A stretch of DNA of 64,000 nt from positions 496,001 to 560,000 of the forward strand of contig JASVEC010000029.1 in the NCBI GenBank assembly GCA_030770535.1. Direction: 5' to 3'. Positions within the stretch are counted from its first letter, which is position 1. Each line of letters starts with the position of its first letter. This document shows positions 1-11,116 of the stretch, one piece after another. Under the pieces are notes generated by a model, which saw only the letters and a list, made by a program, of their open reading frames with translations, ran no database searches and was not told where the DNA came from. This DNA is from Batkoa obscura (Eukaryota > Entomophthoromycota > Entomophthoromycetes > Entomophthorales > Batkoaceae). The translations under genes and the position numbers were made by a program.

Positions 1-59
1 AATGGGTAAAAACATAATAGTATATATATAATAATGTAATTTATTTTATTATAAATTAG

Positions 60-690
60 ATTTAGATTATAGAATGCCATCCCGTAATTCTTTACAGTTA
101 ATGTCGCCTACTAAAAATAAGACTTTTACCGGTTTATTTTTAAATAAGAAAAATGAGTTACAACCTGATTTATGGCTTAATAAAATTGATAAATTATTTT
201 CTGATAAGATTGAGATTTATTCCAATACTGGGTTTACAGTGGATGATATCATGATTCAGTTGACCAAAATAACATTAAAGGTAGGGATAATTAATATAAT
301 ATTACTATATTTATATCAATTATTATATGTTGTTCATTATATTAATATTTTGCCAGGCTACTTCTGAAGCCATTAGACTGAGTGCATTGAATCAAAATGC
401 GTTTTATCAATTACAATTAGATTTGGAATATTTTCAAAGGAAGTTACCAGTCTTTGTAAAATTAGACAAGTAATTTACTATTTATCAAATCATATTATAT
501 AGCTTATTTTTGTATTACAGTTCCATACAATCTTTGTTTAATGAAGTCATATCATCTGGCTTTAAACGAGCAATTATTACAGAAAGATTAGATCCTATAG
601 TAAGTTTAGTTAATGATAGTCATAATAACGAGTACCAACTATAACTTTTAGAAAATCGATCAAATTCTTGGGCCTGAAAATCCAATTTAA
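60..690 (+). CDS. VPS51: VPS51-like GARP/EARP tethering subunit, C-terminal part
   Basis: Inferred exons are 60-280, 357-469, 521-599 and 652-690, in phase throughout, ending at a TAA. The start lies upstream of the window: position 59 ends an AAATTAG acceptor and the frame is already open there, so the ATG at 74 is internal. The product resembles the C-terminus of VPS51/Fat-free, the subunit of the GARP and EARP complexes that tethers endosome-derived vesicles at the trans-Golgi. The matching parts are a stretch beginning KIDKLFSDKIEIY, a helical segment ALNQNAFYQLQLDLEYFQ, then an LFNEVISSGFKRA segment before a final LDPI-IDQIL; human VPS51 ends with the same order of motifs. No catalytic residues are expected. 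The identification rests on remembered family sequence and only about 150 residues, so another exocyst-like tether is possible. Confidence 0.68.
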
Positions 691-884
691 AGTTTTAAAG
701 TTATCGAATGTTATTTATTAAGTTTTAGATAAGATTAAAATTTAAGATAATAGCCATCAAAAAATTTAAAGTAATGTTTGAAATGAAATAAAAGATTTTA
801 GTCAATATAGGTAGATTATTTTTTAAAAACAAGTTTTTAGATGTTTAAAACTAGAACCAAACCCAAAGTTAACATAAAAAAGAT

Positions 885-930
885 CGACCAACAGAAGAGT
901 TGAACCTCCAACCTTTAGATATCAAGTTAA
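885..930 (-). pseudogene. tRNA-Trp remnant (3' half)
   Basis: This stretch matches the 3' half (T arm, variable loop and part of the anticodon arm) of the intact tRNA-Trp at 1453-1524 over about 45 bases with scattered substitutions, mostly C/T or G/A. The anticodon arm and everything 5' of it are gone, so it cannot fold as a tRNA. Confidence 0.6.
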
Positions 931-979
931 TTTTCAATCTATTTTTATAGCTTAAAACGACAAATCTATTTCATATGAG

Positions 980-1257
980 AAGTTTAAAAGCCTGATTAAA
1001 ATTAGAAATTCCCAACTTCACTTTTTTGTCCATTTTATATATAGCGTAAAACTTGAAAAATACAAACAAATATTATACAAAAAAGCGCTCTAATAAGATT
1101 TAAAATTAAGCAAAAACAATATGAGGGTGTTTTTTTTGACTTCATTACTTTTTCACTTTTTAAGCGCTATTTGAGTGGAAAGACTATTAGTAAAATTTTT
1201 AAACAAAAAAACAAGATTAAATAAGATTTGAACTAAGCTTTTAGATCAAATCATATA
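980..1257 (+). repeat. Dispersed repeat R2, copy 1, split by a MITE
   Basis: About 140 bases from 980 to 1120, and a further 45 bases from about 1214 to 1257, align in order with 24186-24420. The landmark strings TAGCGTAAA and AAATTAAGCAAAAACA occur in both copies, and the GAACTAAGCTTTTA block after the MITE matches GGACTGAGCTTTTA in copy 2. The MITE at 1121-1213 sits inside this copy only. Both copies lie close to tRNA or tRNA-derived sequence. No protein is encoded. Confidence 0.55.
1121..1213 (+). mobile_element. MITE-A copy, 3' end eroded
   Basis: Begins ATGAGGGTGT, has the family core AAGCGCTATTTGAGTGGAAAG at its centre and the TTAGTAAAATT block, then stops at an A-rich tail without the usual ACATCCCC end. 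It is inserted in repeat R2; the other R2 copy lacks it. Confidence 0.75.
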
Positions 1258-1452
1258 ACAATCAATTATTAGCCACTACTTGATATATTAAATACAGGTT
1301 GTTTTTTTTCCATTGATGATTTTCAATGTTGGAAGCTAAGAGTTAATTTCTAATTTTTTTAGTAGAATTTTATAAATTTTAAATTAAAGAAAAAATTTTT
1401 AAAGCTAATATTAAAAAAGAATAAATTAAAACGACTTTGAATACAAAAGGTA

Positions 1453-1524
1453 TGACCAGCAGAGGAGTCGAACCTCTAACCTCTAGATCTGGAGTCCAAC
1501 GCGCTACCATTGCGCCAGCTAGCC
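1453..1524 (-). tRNA. tRNA-Trp (CCA)
   Basis: On the minus strand the 72 bases fold as a full cloverleaf. The acceptor GGCTAGC pairs with GCTGGTC (with G-U pairs), the D arm has GCGC/GCGC, the anticodon loop is CTCCAGA with anticodon CCA, and the T arm AGAGG-TTCGACT-CCTCT has a normal loop. The discriminator is A. No intron is present and CCA is not encoded. MITE copies lie on both sides. Confidence 0.95.
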
Positions 1525-1652
1525 AATTTCCTTTATGGAAATCATTTTTCTTATGATTTTACTTTGTTAATTATATATATACCCTTTATTATAACATAAA
1601 AATTCTGTTACATTGACTAGTGACAAAGTAACTTTACAAATATGTAAGTGAT

Positions 1653-1758
1653 ATATGAGGATGCTTTTTTGGTTTCATCACTTTTTCCATCTTTTAAGCG
1701 CTATTTCAGTAGAAAGATTGTTAGTAAAATTCTCAAACAAAAAAATACATCCCCATAT
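1653..1758 (+). mobile_element. MITE-A copy, well preserved
   Basis: 106 bases running from ATATGAGGATGC to ACATCCCCATAT. Imperfect terminal inverted repeats of about 20 bases (GGATGCTTTTTTGGTTT against AAACAAAAAAATACATCC), the family core AAGCGCTATTTCAG, and flanking ATAT on both sides consistent with a 4-bp target duplication. No coding capacity. Confidence 0.85.
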
Positions 1759-2096
1759 GCTAAATTGAATCGAAAGAAGGATTATGATGGATTGAGTATA
1801 TAAGGTTATATATCATCAATGTTTTTGACTATATGATTTTATTACTAATTCTATTATAGCTATAGTTAAAAGAGTTAGCTAGTACCATCAACTATTTTCA
1901 GTAATGTTCATACTATGATAGCCCATTAAATCTAATTTTAACTAGTTCAAGTTATTTTTTTAGCTTGATAATAATATTTTTATTAGTTATAGTAAAAATG
2001 TTTACTTTTACTTTTTAGCTAAAATATAATATGTTGCTTTTGAATAATAATAGTAATTAAAACTATTACTAAAATGAAGTCAATTTAAAGTTAAAC

Positions 2097-2120
2097 ATAC
2101 CACTATTGTGCTAGCTAGAT
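2097..2120 (-). pseudogene. tRNA-Trp-like fragment (5' part)
   Basis: ACCACTATTGTGCTAGCTAG matches the D arm and acceptor strand region of the tRNA-Trp (ACCATTGCGCCAGCTAG there), with C-to-T type differences and one inserted base. Only about 22 bases are recognisable, so chance similarity is not excluded. Confidence 0.4.
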
Positions 2121-2162
2121 AATGCTCTTTTGGCTTATTTGAAATATGAGGAAGTAAATTGT

Positions 2163-2252
2163 ATATTGGGATATCTTCTTGATTTAGCTTCTTTTCCTTT
2201 TTTAGTGCTATTGCGTAAAAAAATTATCAATAAAAAATTAAACAAAAGTGTT
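2163..2252 (+). mobile_element. MITE-A copy, degenerate
   Basis: Order of blocks matches the family: ATATTGGGATATCTT, a pyrimidine stretch, AGTGCTATTGCG, then ATCAATAAAAAATTAAACAAAA. The terminal repeats are mostly lost. Confidence 0.5.
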
Positions 2253-3071
2253 CATATAAATTATTAATGTGTTTTATTATTTAAATATCAACTTCATTAT
2301 TTTATCATATTTTAAATAATACTTATAGACTGTTTTCAATTAATGAAAGAAAATATGATTTAATGTATTTATGAATCAATTTTATATTTAAAAGTTGGTA
2401 AAAGTTATTATTTTAATTTTGAACATTTTTTAAATTTTAAATCGAATCAAAGATAAACAAATATGCAATAAAAAATTTATTACTATTAATAAAATAAACA
2501 ATATAAAGCTATACCTTTCTATAAAAATACAAATAATATAATAACGATAAAACTTATTAAAAGATAATATCGTTTAATGAATAACACGGGTGCTTCTTTT
2601 GTTTAACAATTTGATTTAATTATGAATAATTAAAAAATTGAATCCTAGAAAGTGATTAAATACTAATTTTTCCCTCAGATGAATAAACAAAATAAAAAAC
2701 ATTTAAAATCTAATTTCCATAAATAATAATAGTATATATTGAACATCCGGGATACATGATAAAAAAGTAACCAGCGGAGATGAATATATGAAAAGCAACG
2801 ATAGTTAAATTTAATCATAATACTCTATTTTGAAGTCAATTGAAGAAATCTAAAACTTACAAAATTATAATATATTCTCTACAAAAAGTCTTGGTTGGCT
2901 TCATTTAAGCCAATTAGAAGTGGATATTAAGAAAAGCAAAAATACCAGCTTAGTTTTAAGTAAAAAATTGATAAACATTCTTTTTACATTTAAATATTAA
3001 ATTATTAAAACTATTAATTTTAATTAATAGCTAAACATAGTTTATATAAAACTTAGTATTGATTTTAAAAA

Positions 3072-5002
3072 ATGTATCTTAAAACCGTAGATTCGACTGA
3101 ATTAAAGAATTATTTATTGAATTCTTTAGCACCAATGTAATTTATAATATTTTAGTTTAGTTTTAGGAGTAAAAGTATTTGAATATTAATAATATTAATT
3201 TCCGAAATTAATGCTAAATAGGATTCATGTTTTGTTTCATTAGATTCTTTTTTAAAAGCTAATACTTGTTTTATCTAGTTCCGATGCCGATAATGAAGCA
3301 CTTTCTGAGTATATTGTCACTTTGATACGAAATGATAAGCCCAGCTCAGAAATAAAACAAGAATGCCTGGAACAATTGGAAGAATTCTTAGAAGACAGTA
3401 ATAAAAACAAAAATAAAAGTACTTGAAATAATTTCGTAAATAGGAACGATGACATTTATAAATAAATTGTTTTCATGGATCGGTGAAAGATCTCAAGGCC
3501 AAGAAGAATATGAAACAGGGAAAAAAAGAGGTACTTCTCCAGCCCATGAGACTGAATATAAGAAGATTAAAAATAAGTTTAATGAACCAAGGTATTTTTT
3601 AAAAAATGTTTGTTAAATTCTTTATATTGATAAAATGAAAGGTATACTAAAAGATACCAAAGACCTTGCCGTTATTTCTCAGGTAATTTTTACTCTATAA
3701 TTTTGTTTTTATTCCAAATTTTGTTTTAGAAACTGGGTATTGCAAATGGGGCCAAGAATGTCACTATTCGCATGAAATTGATCACTCTTCAAATCAAATG
3801 AATAACCATCAAGTATATGATCCAATAAATAGTAATGTGATAAACCCTCAGCCTGAGGATGAATATGATCCAACCAATTTAAATGGTGGGCAGCAAAAAG
3901 GAGGATCTTACCTACAAGGCAGATTAAAGTTTAATAATGGTACAAATAACGGTATGTTTCAACGACAAAACAATGAAAAGAGGATCGTGTGCTATAATAT
4001 TCCGAAAGAATCATTATCTAAAGACTCAATTATGGAATATTTTTCACGATTTGGAGAGATCGTTGAAATTAGTCTCAATGAAATTAATTCATGTGCTGAG
4101 ATCGAGTTTAAAATAAGGACTGATGCTTCTAAAGCAATTGACTCAACTGCACCAATATTCGATAATCGTTTTGTTAAATTAGAATGGAAAGCACAAGAAT
4201 ATAATAATAGCGTTCAATCTACTTATCACACTCCCGCTCCTCACAAAAATAGCGAAGAATTGGCTGCTATGCGCGAGGAAAGGATCAAAACTGTAACTTC
4301 ATTAATTAAGCAAAAAACAGAATTGGTTGAAAAACAATTAAAAAGTCAAAAGGAGCTTATAACTATGATCGAAGATTCAAATACCTCAGAACATAGTAAA
4401 AAGGAACTTATACAAACTTTAAACCAACTTACAAAATCAATTAAAGAGCAAATGAATTCTATTGAGGAAGAAGAGACTATATTAAATAATTTAAGGGAGA
4501 ATAAACTTGATAATGGGGCCAGTAAGCCTTACCCAGTTTATGCAGCAGCTGGAAGTAATAAATGGGTTAAAGATAAACCTTATCAAGCTAGAAAGTTCAA
4601 ACTTGATAATCGACCAAAATCATTCATTGTAACTGGGTTTGCTAAAGAGCAAAACGAAGAAGTGAGACAGTTTCTTAGTGTAATTTTATAATTATTTTAA
4701 ATATGTAAAATTAATATTGAGATATAGGCATTAAATCATGTTGAAAATATAGAATTTGATCAAGAAAAAGAAGGTTATGTGGTTTCCTTTCCAAATAACT
4801 TTTATGCAATTAAGGTACTTTTTAAAAAAAAAGCAATGGGATGATTTATACTCAACTTTTGTTTTAGGCTTACCCACTTTCATCAAAATATGACGGCGTT
4901 GTACTCTCGTCTACTTGGATTTATAACAAACCACAAGAGACTGAAAAAACTGAAGAAAATCAAGGAAGTAATGGAAATGAAGATCAAGATGCAATGGAGT
5001 AA
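3072..5002 (+). CDS. RBM26/RBM27-like CCCH zinc-finger RNA-binding protein
   Basis: Seven in-phase exons: 3072-3136, 3279-3397, 3444-3591, 3642-3682, 3730-4679, 4728-4814 and 4868-5002. The N-terminus matches the PWI-like domain of RBM26 (LAPISDADNEALSEYIVTLI, then a FINKLFSWI stretch). A CCCH finger follows, C-RYFSETG-YCKWGQECHYSHEI, spanning the fourth intron; an RRM reads VCYNIPKESLSKDSIMEYF; then a long charged coiled coil of KQK/EEE type, and a C-terminal RRM-like segment ending VVLSSTWIYNKP. This order is that of metazoan RBM26/27, which work with ARS2 and the nuclear exosome adaptor on polyadenylated RNA. The nuclear role is by homology. The first ATG is supported because the PWI-like domain starts within a few residues. 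Introns are 46-142 nt. Confidence 0.85.
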
Positions 5003-5173
5003 TTTTTAACTCATTAAAATAAAAGATATATTTTTTTATTTGTATGACTAAGTCACTTTTAATGTTGACTTTGGATATTATTAAATTAAGTTCAACATCT
5101 TGTTGAGATAATAACTGATTATAAAGTGATAGATTTTGAAATAGGTATAGAATCATAATATTATTAAAATATC

Positions 5174-5267
5174 AATGGGAATATTTTTGTCCATTTTATT
5201 GCTTTGCTCACTATTAAGTAGTATAAACCAAAAAAATTGTTAGTTAAATTTTTAAATAAAAACATGG
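5174..5267 (+). mobile_element. Possible MITE-A relic
   Basis: ATGGGAATATTTTTGTCCATTTTATT at the left (shown in part), ACTATTAAGTAGT where the core should be and AATTGTTAGTTAAATTTTTAAA at the right follow the block order of the family, but identity is low. Confidence 0.35.
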
Positions 5268-6284
5268 CTATAAATAGCAATATTCTGCTCTGTAATAAAA
5301 AGAATAAAGTATCTCAACCTTATTGAATTGCTTTGAATTGATGTCAAAACTCACGGTATTTTTGTTCCTACATTACTTTACTCAATATAACTTTTTTTTA
5401 AAGTATTGCTCATTGTGACCTCAATAACGCCACAATCATAGTAGGTTACCTTTGTAATTTTATATTAAGTGTTATTACCCCTTTACCAGGAATACACATA
5501 CTATAGTATTTTGCCCTATTAAATCCCTAATACCAGATAAATAATATTGCAATGATTTGACTTATATCAAGTAACCTTAACTTTTTTATAATAACTTGAT
5601 TGCATTTGAAGAAGAGAGTCATGTGTAGATATCATTAATAGAGGAAATAAAAGGAAATTCTTTTTTCTATTTCCATCTTTTAAAGGCACATGTACCCATA
5701 TGTAACCCCGTTTTAAGTGTAGAATTTTTGAACGATTGCACTTGGTGATAATGATTTATTGATAATAACTTATTGAATTGTAACTAACAATTTAATTATA
5801 TTAATTATCAATCTTTAAATTAACGTTTAAATAGTAATTTTTAATCAATTTATATAATAAAGCTCAATAAATTTTTTATAATAGTGTGTTTTTTTTGCTT
5901 AATTTATAAGATTTTAAAATACAATTTAATTACGTTAAACTAATAAAAAAGTTTGAATATTTTTTACTTATGATTAAGTTTGATATCAAACTTATCATAA
6001 AGTATAAACTAAAATTAAAAAATACTTAGGGGTCCGAGTAATAAAATGAAGCTACTAGGATCAAGTTAAATAATATGACTTATATAGAACCAATAAGCAA
6101 ATTAATTAATTAGCTCAGCCCATGCTTACTTATTGTAAACCCGCTACGTATAAAGAATTTTAAGAGAAACTACATCCACACATGTAAGTCTAATAAGACA
6201 TCATTGAGTTAAATCACCACTTTTAACAATTTACTTAAACCAATGAAACGTAACGCATTTAAACTTAGCAGGCTAAATGCCACC

Positions 6285-6292
6285 TATAAATC
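6285..6292 (+). promoter_or_regulatory. TATA box of the sphingomyelinase gene
   Basis: TATAAATC ends 27 bases before the ATG, so the transcript leader would be very short. Confidence 0.4.
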
Positions 6293-6319
6293 AAAAAACA
6301 GCTTTGAAAAATCAATAAA

Positions 6320-8226
6320 ATGTTTTTCAATCCTTTAATTTTTATTTATTCATGTTTATTTTTATCCTCAAACACTTACATCTATTCCCAACAGTATCCT
6401 TTTATAGGCGAAATTGAATCCAATTTGAACAACGCTGGCTCTTCACTGACCCATTTCTATCAACAGGCCAGTACGGACATTGAGACTACTTTAGGGTTAA
6501 AGGACTTCTTCAGAAAAATTGCTAAGGACATGTCAAAGGGTGGCTCAGTAGGATGTAGAGCTTGTAAACGAGGGCTAGTAACTTTTAAGCGCGCCTATGC
6601 ATCTTCCTTATTCAGACCTTTGGTCATCAACGCGGCGCTTGATATATGTAAAAGGAAGGGGCAGCCACCAGAAGTATGTAGAGGATCAATTGATCTGTAT
6701 GCACCTTGGGTATTTAAGATATTAGAAACTATTGATTTTAATAAGAAAGAAAATGCGGAATTAAAGCAATTATTCTGCTTTGCGTTGGATAATACCTGTG
6801 ATTACCCAGAAGGTTTGAAACCAAATACTTTAAAGTTTCCGGAAAAGGAAAGAGAGTCGGAGATAAAACCAGAGCCTATCAGGGATCAGAAAAAGTTAAG
6901 AGTATTACAATTATCTGATCTTCATATTGACCATTTATATGAAACTGGAGCAGAAGCGGATTGTAAGGCACCTATTTGTTGTCAGAAATACTCTAGAAAT
7001 AAAGGTGAAAAGATTAAGAGAGCAGCAAGCCAATGGGGAGATTATAACTGTGACATACCACAAAGGTTATTTGAATCAATGTTAAGGTTTATTACGAATA
7101 ACTTAATGCCAATTGACGTCGTACTTTTTACTGGTGATATTCCAGCGCATGATGTTTGGAATCAGTCTTCTATTGTGGCAAACCAGGTTGAAAGATCCAC
7201 ATTTAATTTATTGAAAAAAGCGTTTGATCATTTAAATATTCCCGTTATACCAGCTATCGGTAATCATGAAGAAGTACCTGCTAATTTGTTTCCCTCAACT
7301 TCTGGTAACTCAAATTTATATTTATCTACCAATTAAACTAATTTTATTAAATAGTGCAAGACGGCTATGTCAACCTTTATTCTGAGCTTGGTAGTATGTG
7401 GAAAGATTGGCTACCAAAAAAAGCATTAGAATCTCTAAAAGCAATGGGTGTTTACTCTATGGAACCTTTCTCAGGTCTTAAAGTGATATCACTTAACACA
7501 AACATGTGCTATCTATTAAACTTTTGGTTGGTTTCAAGTTTACAAAAAGACAATCAAGATCCCAACTTTATCCTTCATTGGTTAATTCAAGAACTAAACG
7601 AAGCTGAGAACACTGGACAAATGGTGTACATTATAGGACATGTGCCTCCAGCTCATCCAGATTGTTTCCCATATTGGTCTGATGGGTTTCATCAGATCGT
7701 TAATAGATACTCTCATCTTATTAAAGGCCAGTTTTATGGCCATACCCATCTGGATCAATTTCAACTGTTTTATCAAAGCAATCAAACTAAACAAGAAAAT
7801 ACTGCTATCAGTATAGCTTACATCAATCCCTCTGTAACCACCTTTAAAAACATTAATCCTGGATTTAGGATTTATGAGGTGGGTGCAACCAACTATGGAA
7901 TCTACGATAGTCTTACATATGTGTGGGATTTAACTACTGCCAGTGAATTCGAGGAACCTAAATGGAAGTTGGAGTATAATGCTAGGGATTTCTTTTTACC
8001 TAGACCTTATGATAATATGGAATTAACCCCACAATGGTGGCATCGGGTTGTGAATAAATTGGAAGCTAAGCCTCATCGAATGGAACTGTTTCATAAAGTT
8101 ATGTATAAACAGGCTCATCAAGATTTCCAATGTAAAGAAAAATGTAGGAAAAATATCATTTGTAACCTTAGAGCAAGTAACGCTTCCCAAGCCTGCGCTA
8201 GAACTTCGCCAATTTCTAGACATTAG
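6320..8226 (+). CDS. Secreted acid sphingomyelinase-like phosphodiesterase
   Basis: Two exons, 6320-7304 and 7355-8226, give about 618 residues, close to human SMPD1 (about 630). A hydrophobic signal peptide covers residues 1-24. A saposin-B domain follows (about 72-155) with spaced cysteines starting GCRACKRGL. The calcineurin-like metallophosphatase core carries the metal motifs LSDLHIDHLY, GDIPAHDVW, IGNHEE, GHVPPAHPDC and GHTHLDQF, and the C-terminal cysteine-rich tail ends with CNLRASNASQACARTS. All zinc ligands appear present. The expected reaction is hydrolysis of sphingomyelin to ceramide and phosphocholine, outside the cell or in the vacuole. The single intron falls just after GNHEEVPANLFPSTS. 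Its 50-nt length and G|TG phase restore the homologous sequence. A TATAAA box 35 nt upstream supports the start. Confidence 0.93.
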
Positions 8227-8801
8227 TGAATGGGATGTAATAGCTGCTTTTTAACTGTTTTTTAAATTAGTAAAATTAGTTTATTATTAAATTTTTCTAG
8301 TCATTTTTAGTATAATGGTATAGTCTAGTTATGATTTGTAACGCTTTTAATGTGTTTATAGAATTGGTTAATCTACTATTTTTAATAAAAGTCTACACGA
8401 TCATTAAAAGTCTAACTTGAGTTCACTAACTAAAAGCTCATGAAACAAGTAGCAAGGATTAGATTTTTTTATACCTTACCCATTAAAACTCATTTTGTTT
8501 TATCTCAAAGGTTTCAAAAAACTAAACATCAAAACATAATGAATATTTCAGTAATATTTATTTAGCCAAAAATTTAAGCAAACAAAATGCAAGTATAATA
8601 AATCGCAACAAAAAAACAAAAAAAAGCTGACATAGTTAACCATACTTTTGGATAATACAATCGGAACCAAATTTAATAAAGCTGTATTATAAAGTCATAA
8701 TCAAATCTCAAGCTTATCTCGACTAAAATAAAATTATTATTAGCTATTTCAAATCAACATTCAAAAACATCTACTTACAATGATAAACACTCAAACGACC
8801 C
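8227..8801. other. Intergenic, convergent 3' ends
   Basis: Lies between the ends of the sphingomyelinase (+) and LisH (-) genes and must hold both polyadenylation signals. A short string TAGTATAATGGTATAG near 8309 looks like a tRNA D arm but no cloverleaf can be built. Nothing else is seen. Confidence 0.55.
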
Positions 8802-10491
8802 CTAAGCGTTCCTAGGACCTTCACTTCCATTTTTACCACCCATTTGACCATTACCATTCAGATGAATGTTTCCATTAATATTATTCCCATTAATATTACC
8901 ACCATTAAAATTGGGTATAAAGGGCGCGCTATTAATATATCTCTCAAAATCTTCTATTTCTTCCAAATCAGTACGAACTGGATCACATTTCATTCCGTTG
9001 ATTGTAGGTCCTTGATAACTATCTGAACTACCTAAATTATCGGGTTTACTATTCACCTCTTTCTGTAGCATACCATTATGTTCCTGTGATATGATGGGGT
9101 TTGTTAGCAATGGGTCACTTTGTAGTCCGTTTGAAAAATTGCTCATTGCCGTTTGATTCTCACTAGATGATATTGATAAACCGTTGGGGTTCAGCTGAGT
9201 GTTAAAATCGATGGGGATATCGGGTATGGAAGCAAACACATCATGATGTGGAATAGGGAAGCTACTCTGCATCATATCCATCTGATTTTGTTGTGGAAAT
9301 TGATTTAACATTTGCATCTGATTAAATTGTTGCTGTAATAGTGGATTACTGCCCCCTACATTTGGCATTAAGCCATGACCAAATCCTTGTGGCTGAACAA
9401 ATAATTGTTGTCGGGCTCTAAACTGTTGTATCTTTAAAAATTGAACCTGTTTATGATGCTGTGTAAACACATCTCGTTGAAGTGGAAGACTGATGTTATT
9501 GTTATTCATCATGACGCCCATATTTGGTCTCATTTGAGGTGGAATGGCAGCAACTAGAGGTGGCATTATATTTGGATTGGTACCTTGTCTCTTTAACTGA
9601 TGTCGATGTAAAGCATGTTGTGAAGCTACATATTGTTGTTGTGCATTCAAATTAGCTACATTTTGTACCATCAAATTACCTTGCATTTGTCCACTCATGT
9701 CGCCCATTTGTATAGATTGATTCATTAGCATTTCTGGGTTACTCATTGCCTGATCAATACCCAATCCAGCTGTCGTCAAATCTTTTGAATCCGTTTGTAA
9801 ATTATCCCAACTTGTTACAGGAAGTGTTTGTGGTGGAAGTGAAATAGTCATTATATTTTGAGATGATAAAATAGTAGTCCCTTCTGATTTTTCATTGTTA
9901 GATGTACTTGAGACTAAAGGCATTATAGGTGTAGAAGCACTATTATTTTTTGTAGGTTCGCTTTGACTCAATGGAGTTGTGGACTTCCTTTTTGAGCCGT
10001 TTTCTGAAGAAAGTTTTTTATTTGGTGAACCATATCTTAATTTCCTTACTGCTTCATCAGTAGTTTCGTTTTTCGATTTATTTTTTATTGCTTCTCTTAT
10101 TTTGTCAAAGGTGATACTGCTTTGTTCTTCTGCCTAATTAGATTGATTATTAATAAAAGAGTTAATTTAAGCTGTTAAAGACTACCTGAAAAAAAGCAGC
10201 TAACTCGGGCCTTTCGTAGCCTACTTTTTTATAACCCGCATACATCACATGAAAAGGCTCCCAAAAATCTAAAATGGAAGGTTCGGAATCATCGTTAGCA
10301 TTTAAAACAGCTTCTTTGTCGATCTTTTTTTCCATTAAAAAAGCTTCAGCAGCTGAAAGACATTTCTTTTTAACTAAATATTCATAGATGCAGTAATCTA
10401 AACTATTTTAGTAGGTAAAAATTTAAAACAATTGATAGTAATCCTACGCTTTCTCCGGGTCCTCATGCATAGGTTTTTTGACATGATTCAT
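8802..10491 (-). CDS. LisH-domain transcriptional regulator (SSBP / FLO8-Som1-like)
   Basis: Minus-strand exons 10448-10491, 10186-10402 and 8802-10133 join in phase to about 530 residues. Residues about 15-40 form a LisH motif (ALDYCIYEYLVKKKCLSAAE), followed by the aromatic block ILDFWEPFHVMYAGY that accompanies LisH in metazoan SSBP2/3/4 and in fungal Flo8/Som1 (the LUFS region). The rest is low-complexity, rich in Q, N, M and P, as in transcriptional co-activators; one basic stretch, NGSKRKS, may be a nuclear signal. By family it would tetramerise through LisH and bridge DNA-binding factors to the transcription machinery; the exact orthologue cannot be decided. The start is the first ATG in front of the LisH block. 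It is divergent from the gene at 11117. Confidence 0.72.
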
Positions 10492-11116
10492 CTTTTAATG
10501 TTTAGGTTCAAACTATGTTAAAAATATTAACCTTGGTATGACAAAGCATTCTTTTTTTTAAATAACAGCAATATAATGCTTAATCATTTCAAAAAATTTA
10601 TTGGCCAATGATCAAAATCCTCTGAACCTCAACCAAAAAATAAAACCAGAAGTTATAAGGAATTAAAGCAGCATAATTTCAATTAAACGTTATATTTTTA
10701 TTCTTATCATTAGCATATTCTTGATTATTTTTTGGTTGCTATCCCTATATTTACATATGACTATATATGATTTATAGTAATAGTAGCTATACATTATATA
10801 AAATGCAGCTATTGGGGTATTGAGAATAGCCCTTAAGGCTTAAATTAGCAAAAATAATACTTTTTGGTTCTGATCCTTAAACCAATAAGCATCTAATCTA
10901 TTTAATATACCGGATATTGTGCGTTGAATCTATTTTGAACATTTGAGCAGTCATTTTGTTAGAAATTCAAATTAGTCATCTGATTGGCTAAAGAGAATAA
11001 CTCTTACCCATTGGCTTAAAAGACATTTAACCATCCCCATTATTTTTATTTAATCTCTAATTTTAATAAACCAATTTGAGAATTTTCATTACCAAATAAC
11101 TAACGAACATCAGACC
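10492..11116. promoter_or_regulatory. Divergent intergenic region, probable shared promoter
   Basis: 625 bases between two start codons pointing apart. AT-rich, with several AACCAAT/CCAAT strings (for example near 10880 and 11071), but I cannot define a specific site. Confidence 0.4.

Larger units (their letters stand above)
691..1452. other. Intergenic, VPS51 to tRNA-Trp
   Basis: No open frame of interest. It contains the tRNA-Trp remnant (885-930), repeat R2 copy 1 and a MITE copy (1121-1213). The rest is unstructured AT-rich sequence. Confidence 0.7.
1525..3071. other. Intergenic, tRNA-Trp to RBM26-like gene
   Basis: Contains a good MITE copy (1653-1758), a short tRNA-Trp-like fragment (2097-2120) and a degenerate MITE (2163-2252). 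From about 2260 to 3071 I see only AT-rich sequence without long open frames or obvious RNA genes. Confidence 0.65.
5003..6319. other. Intergenic, RBM26-like gene to sphingomyelinase
   Basis: AT-rich sequence with a weak MITE relic at 5174-5267. A TATAAATC box at 6285-6292 lies 35 bases before the sphingomyelinase ATG. I see no other gene. Confidence 0.6.

Noticed and set aside
8301-8360. tRNA-Asp-like string TAGTATAATGGTATAG
   Set aside because: Only the D arm and a few bases after it resemble a tRNA; no acceptor or T arm pairs. A similar TTTAGTATAATG occurs at about 15368 in a foldback element.
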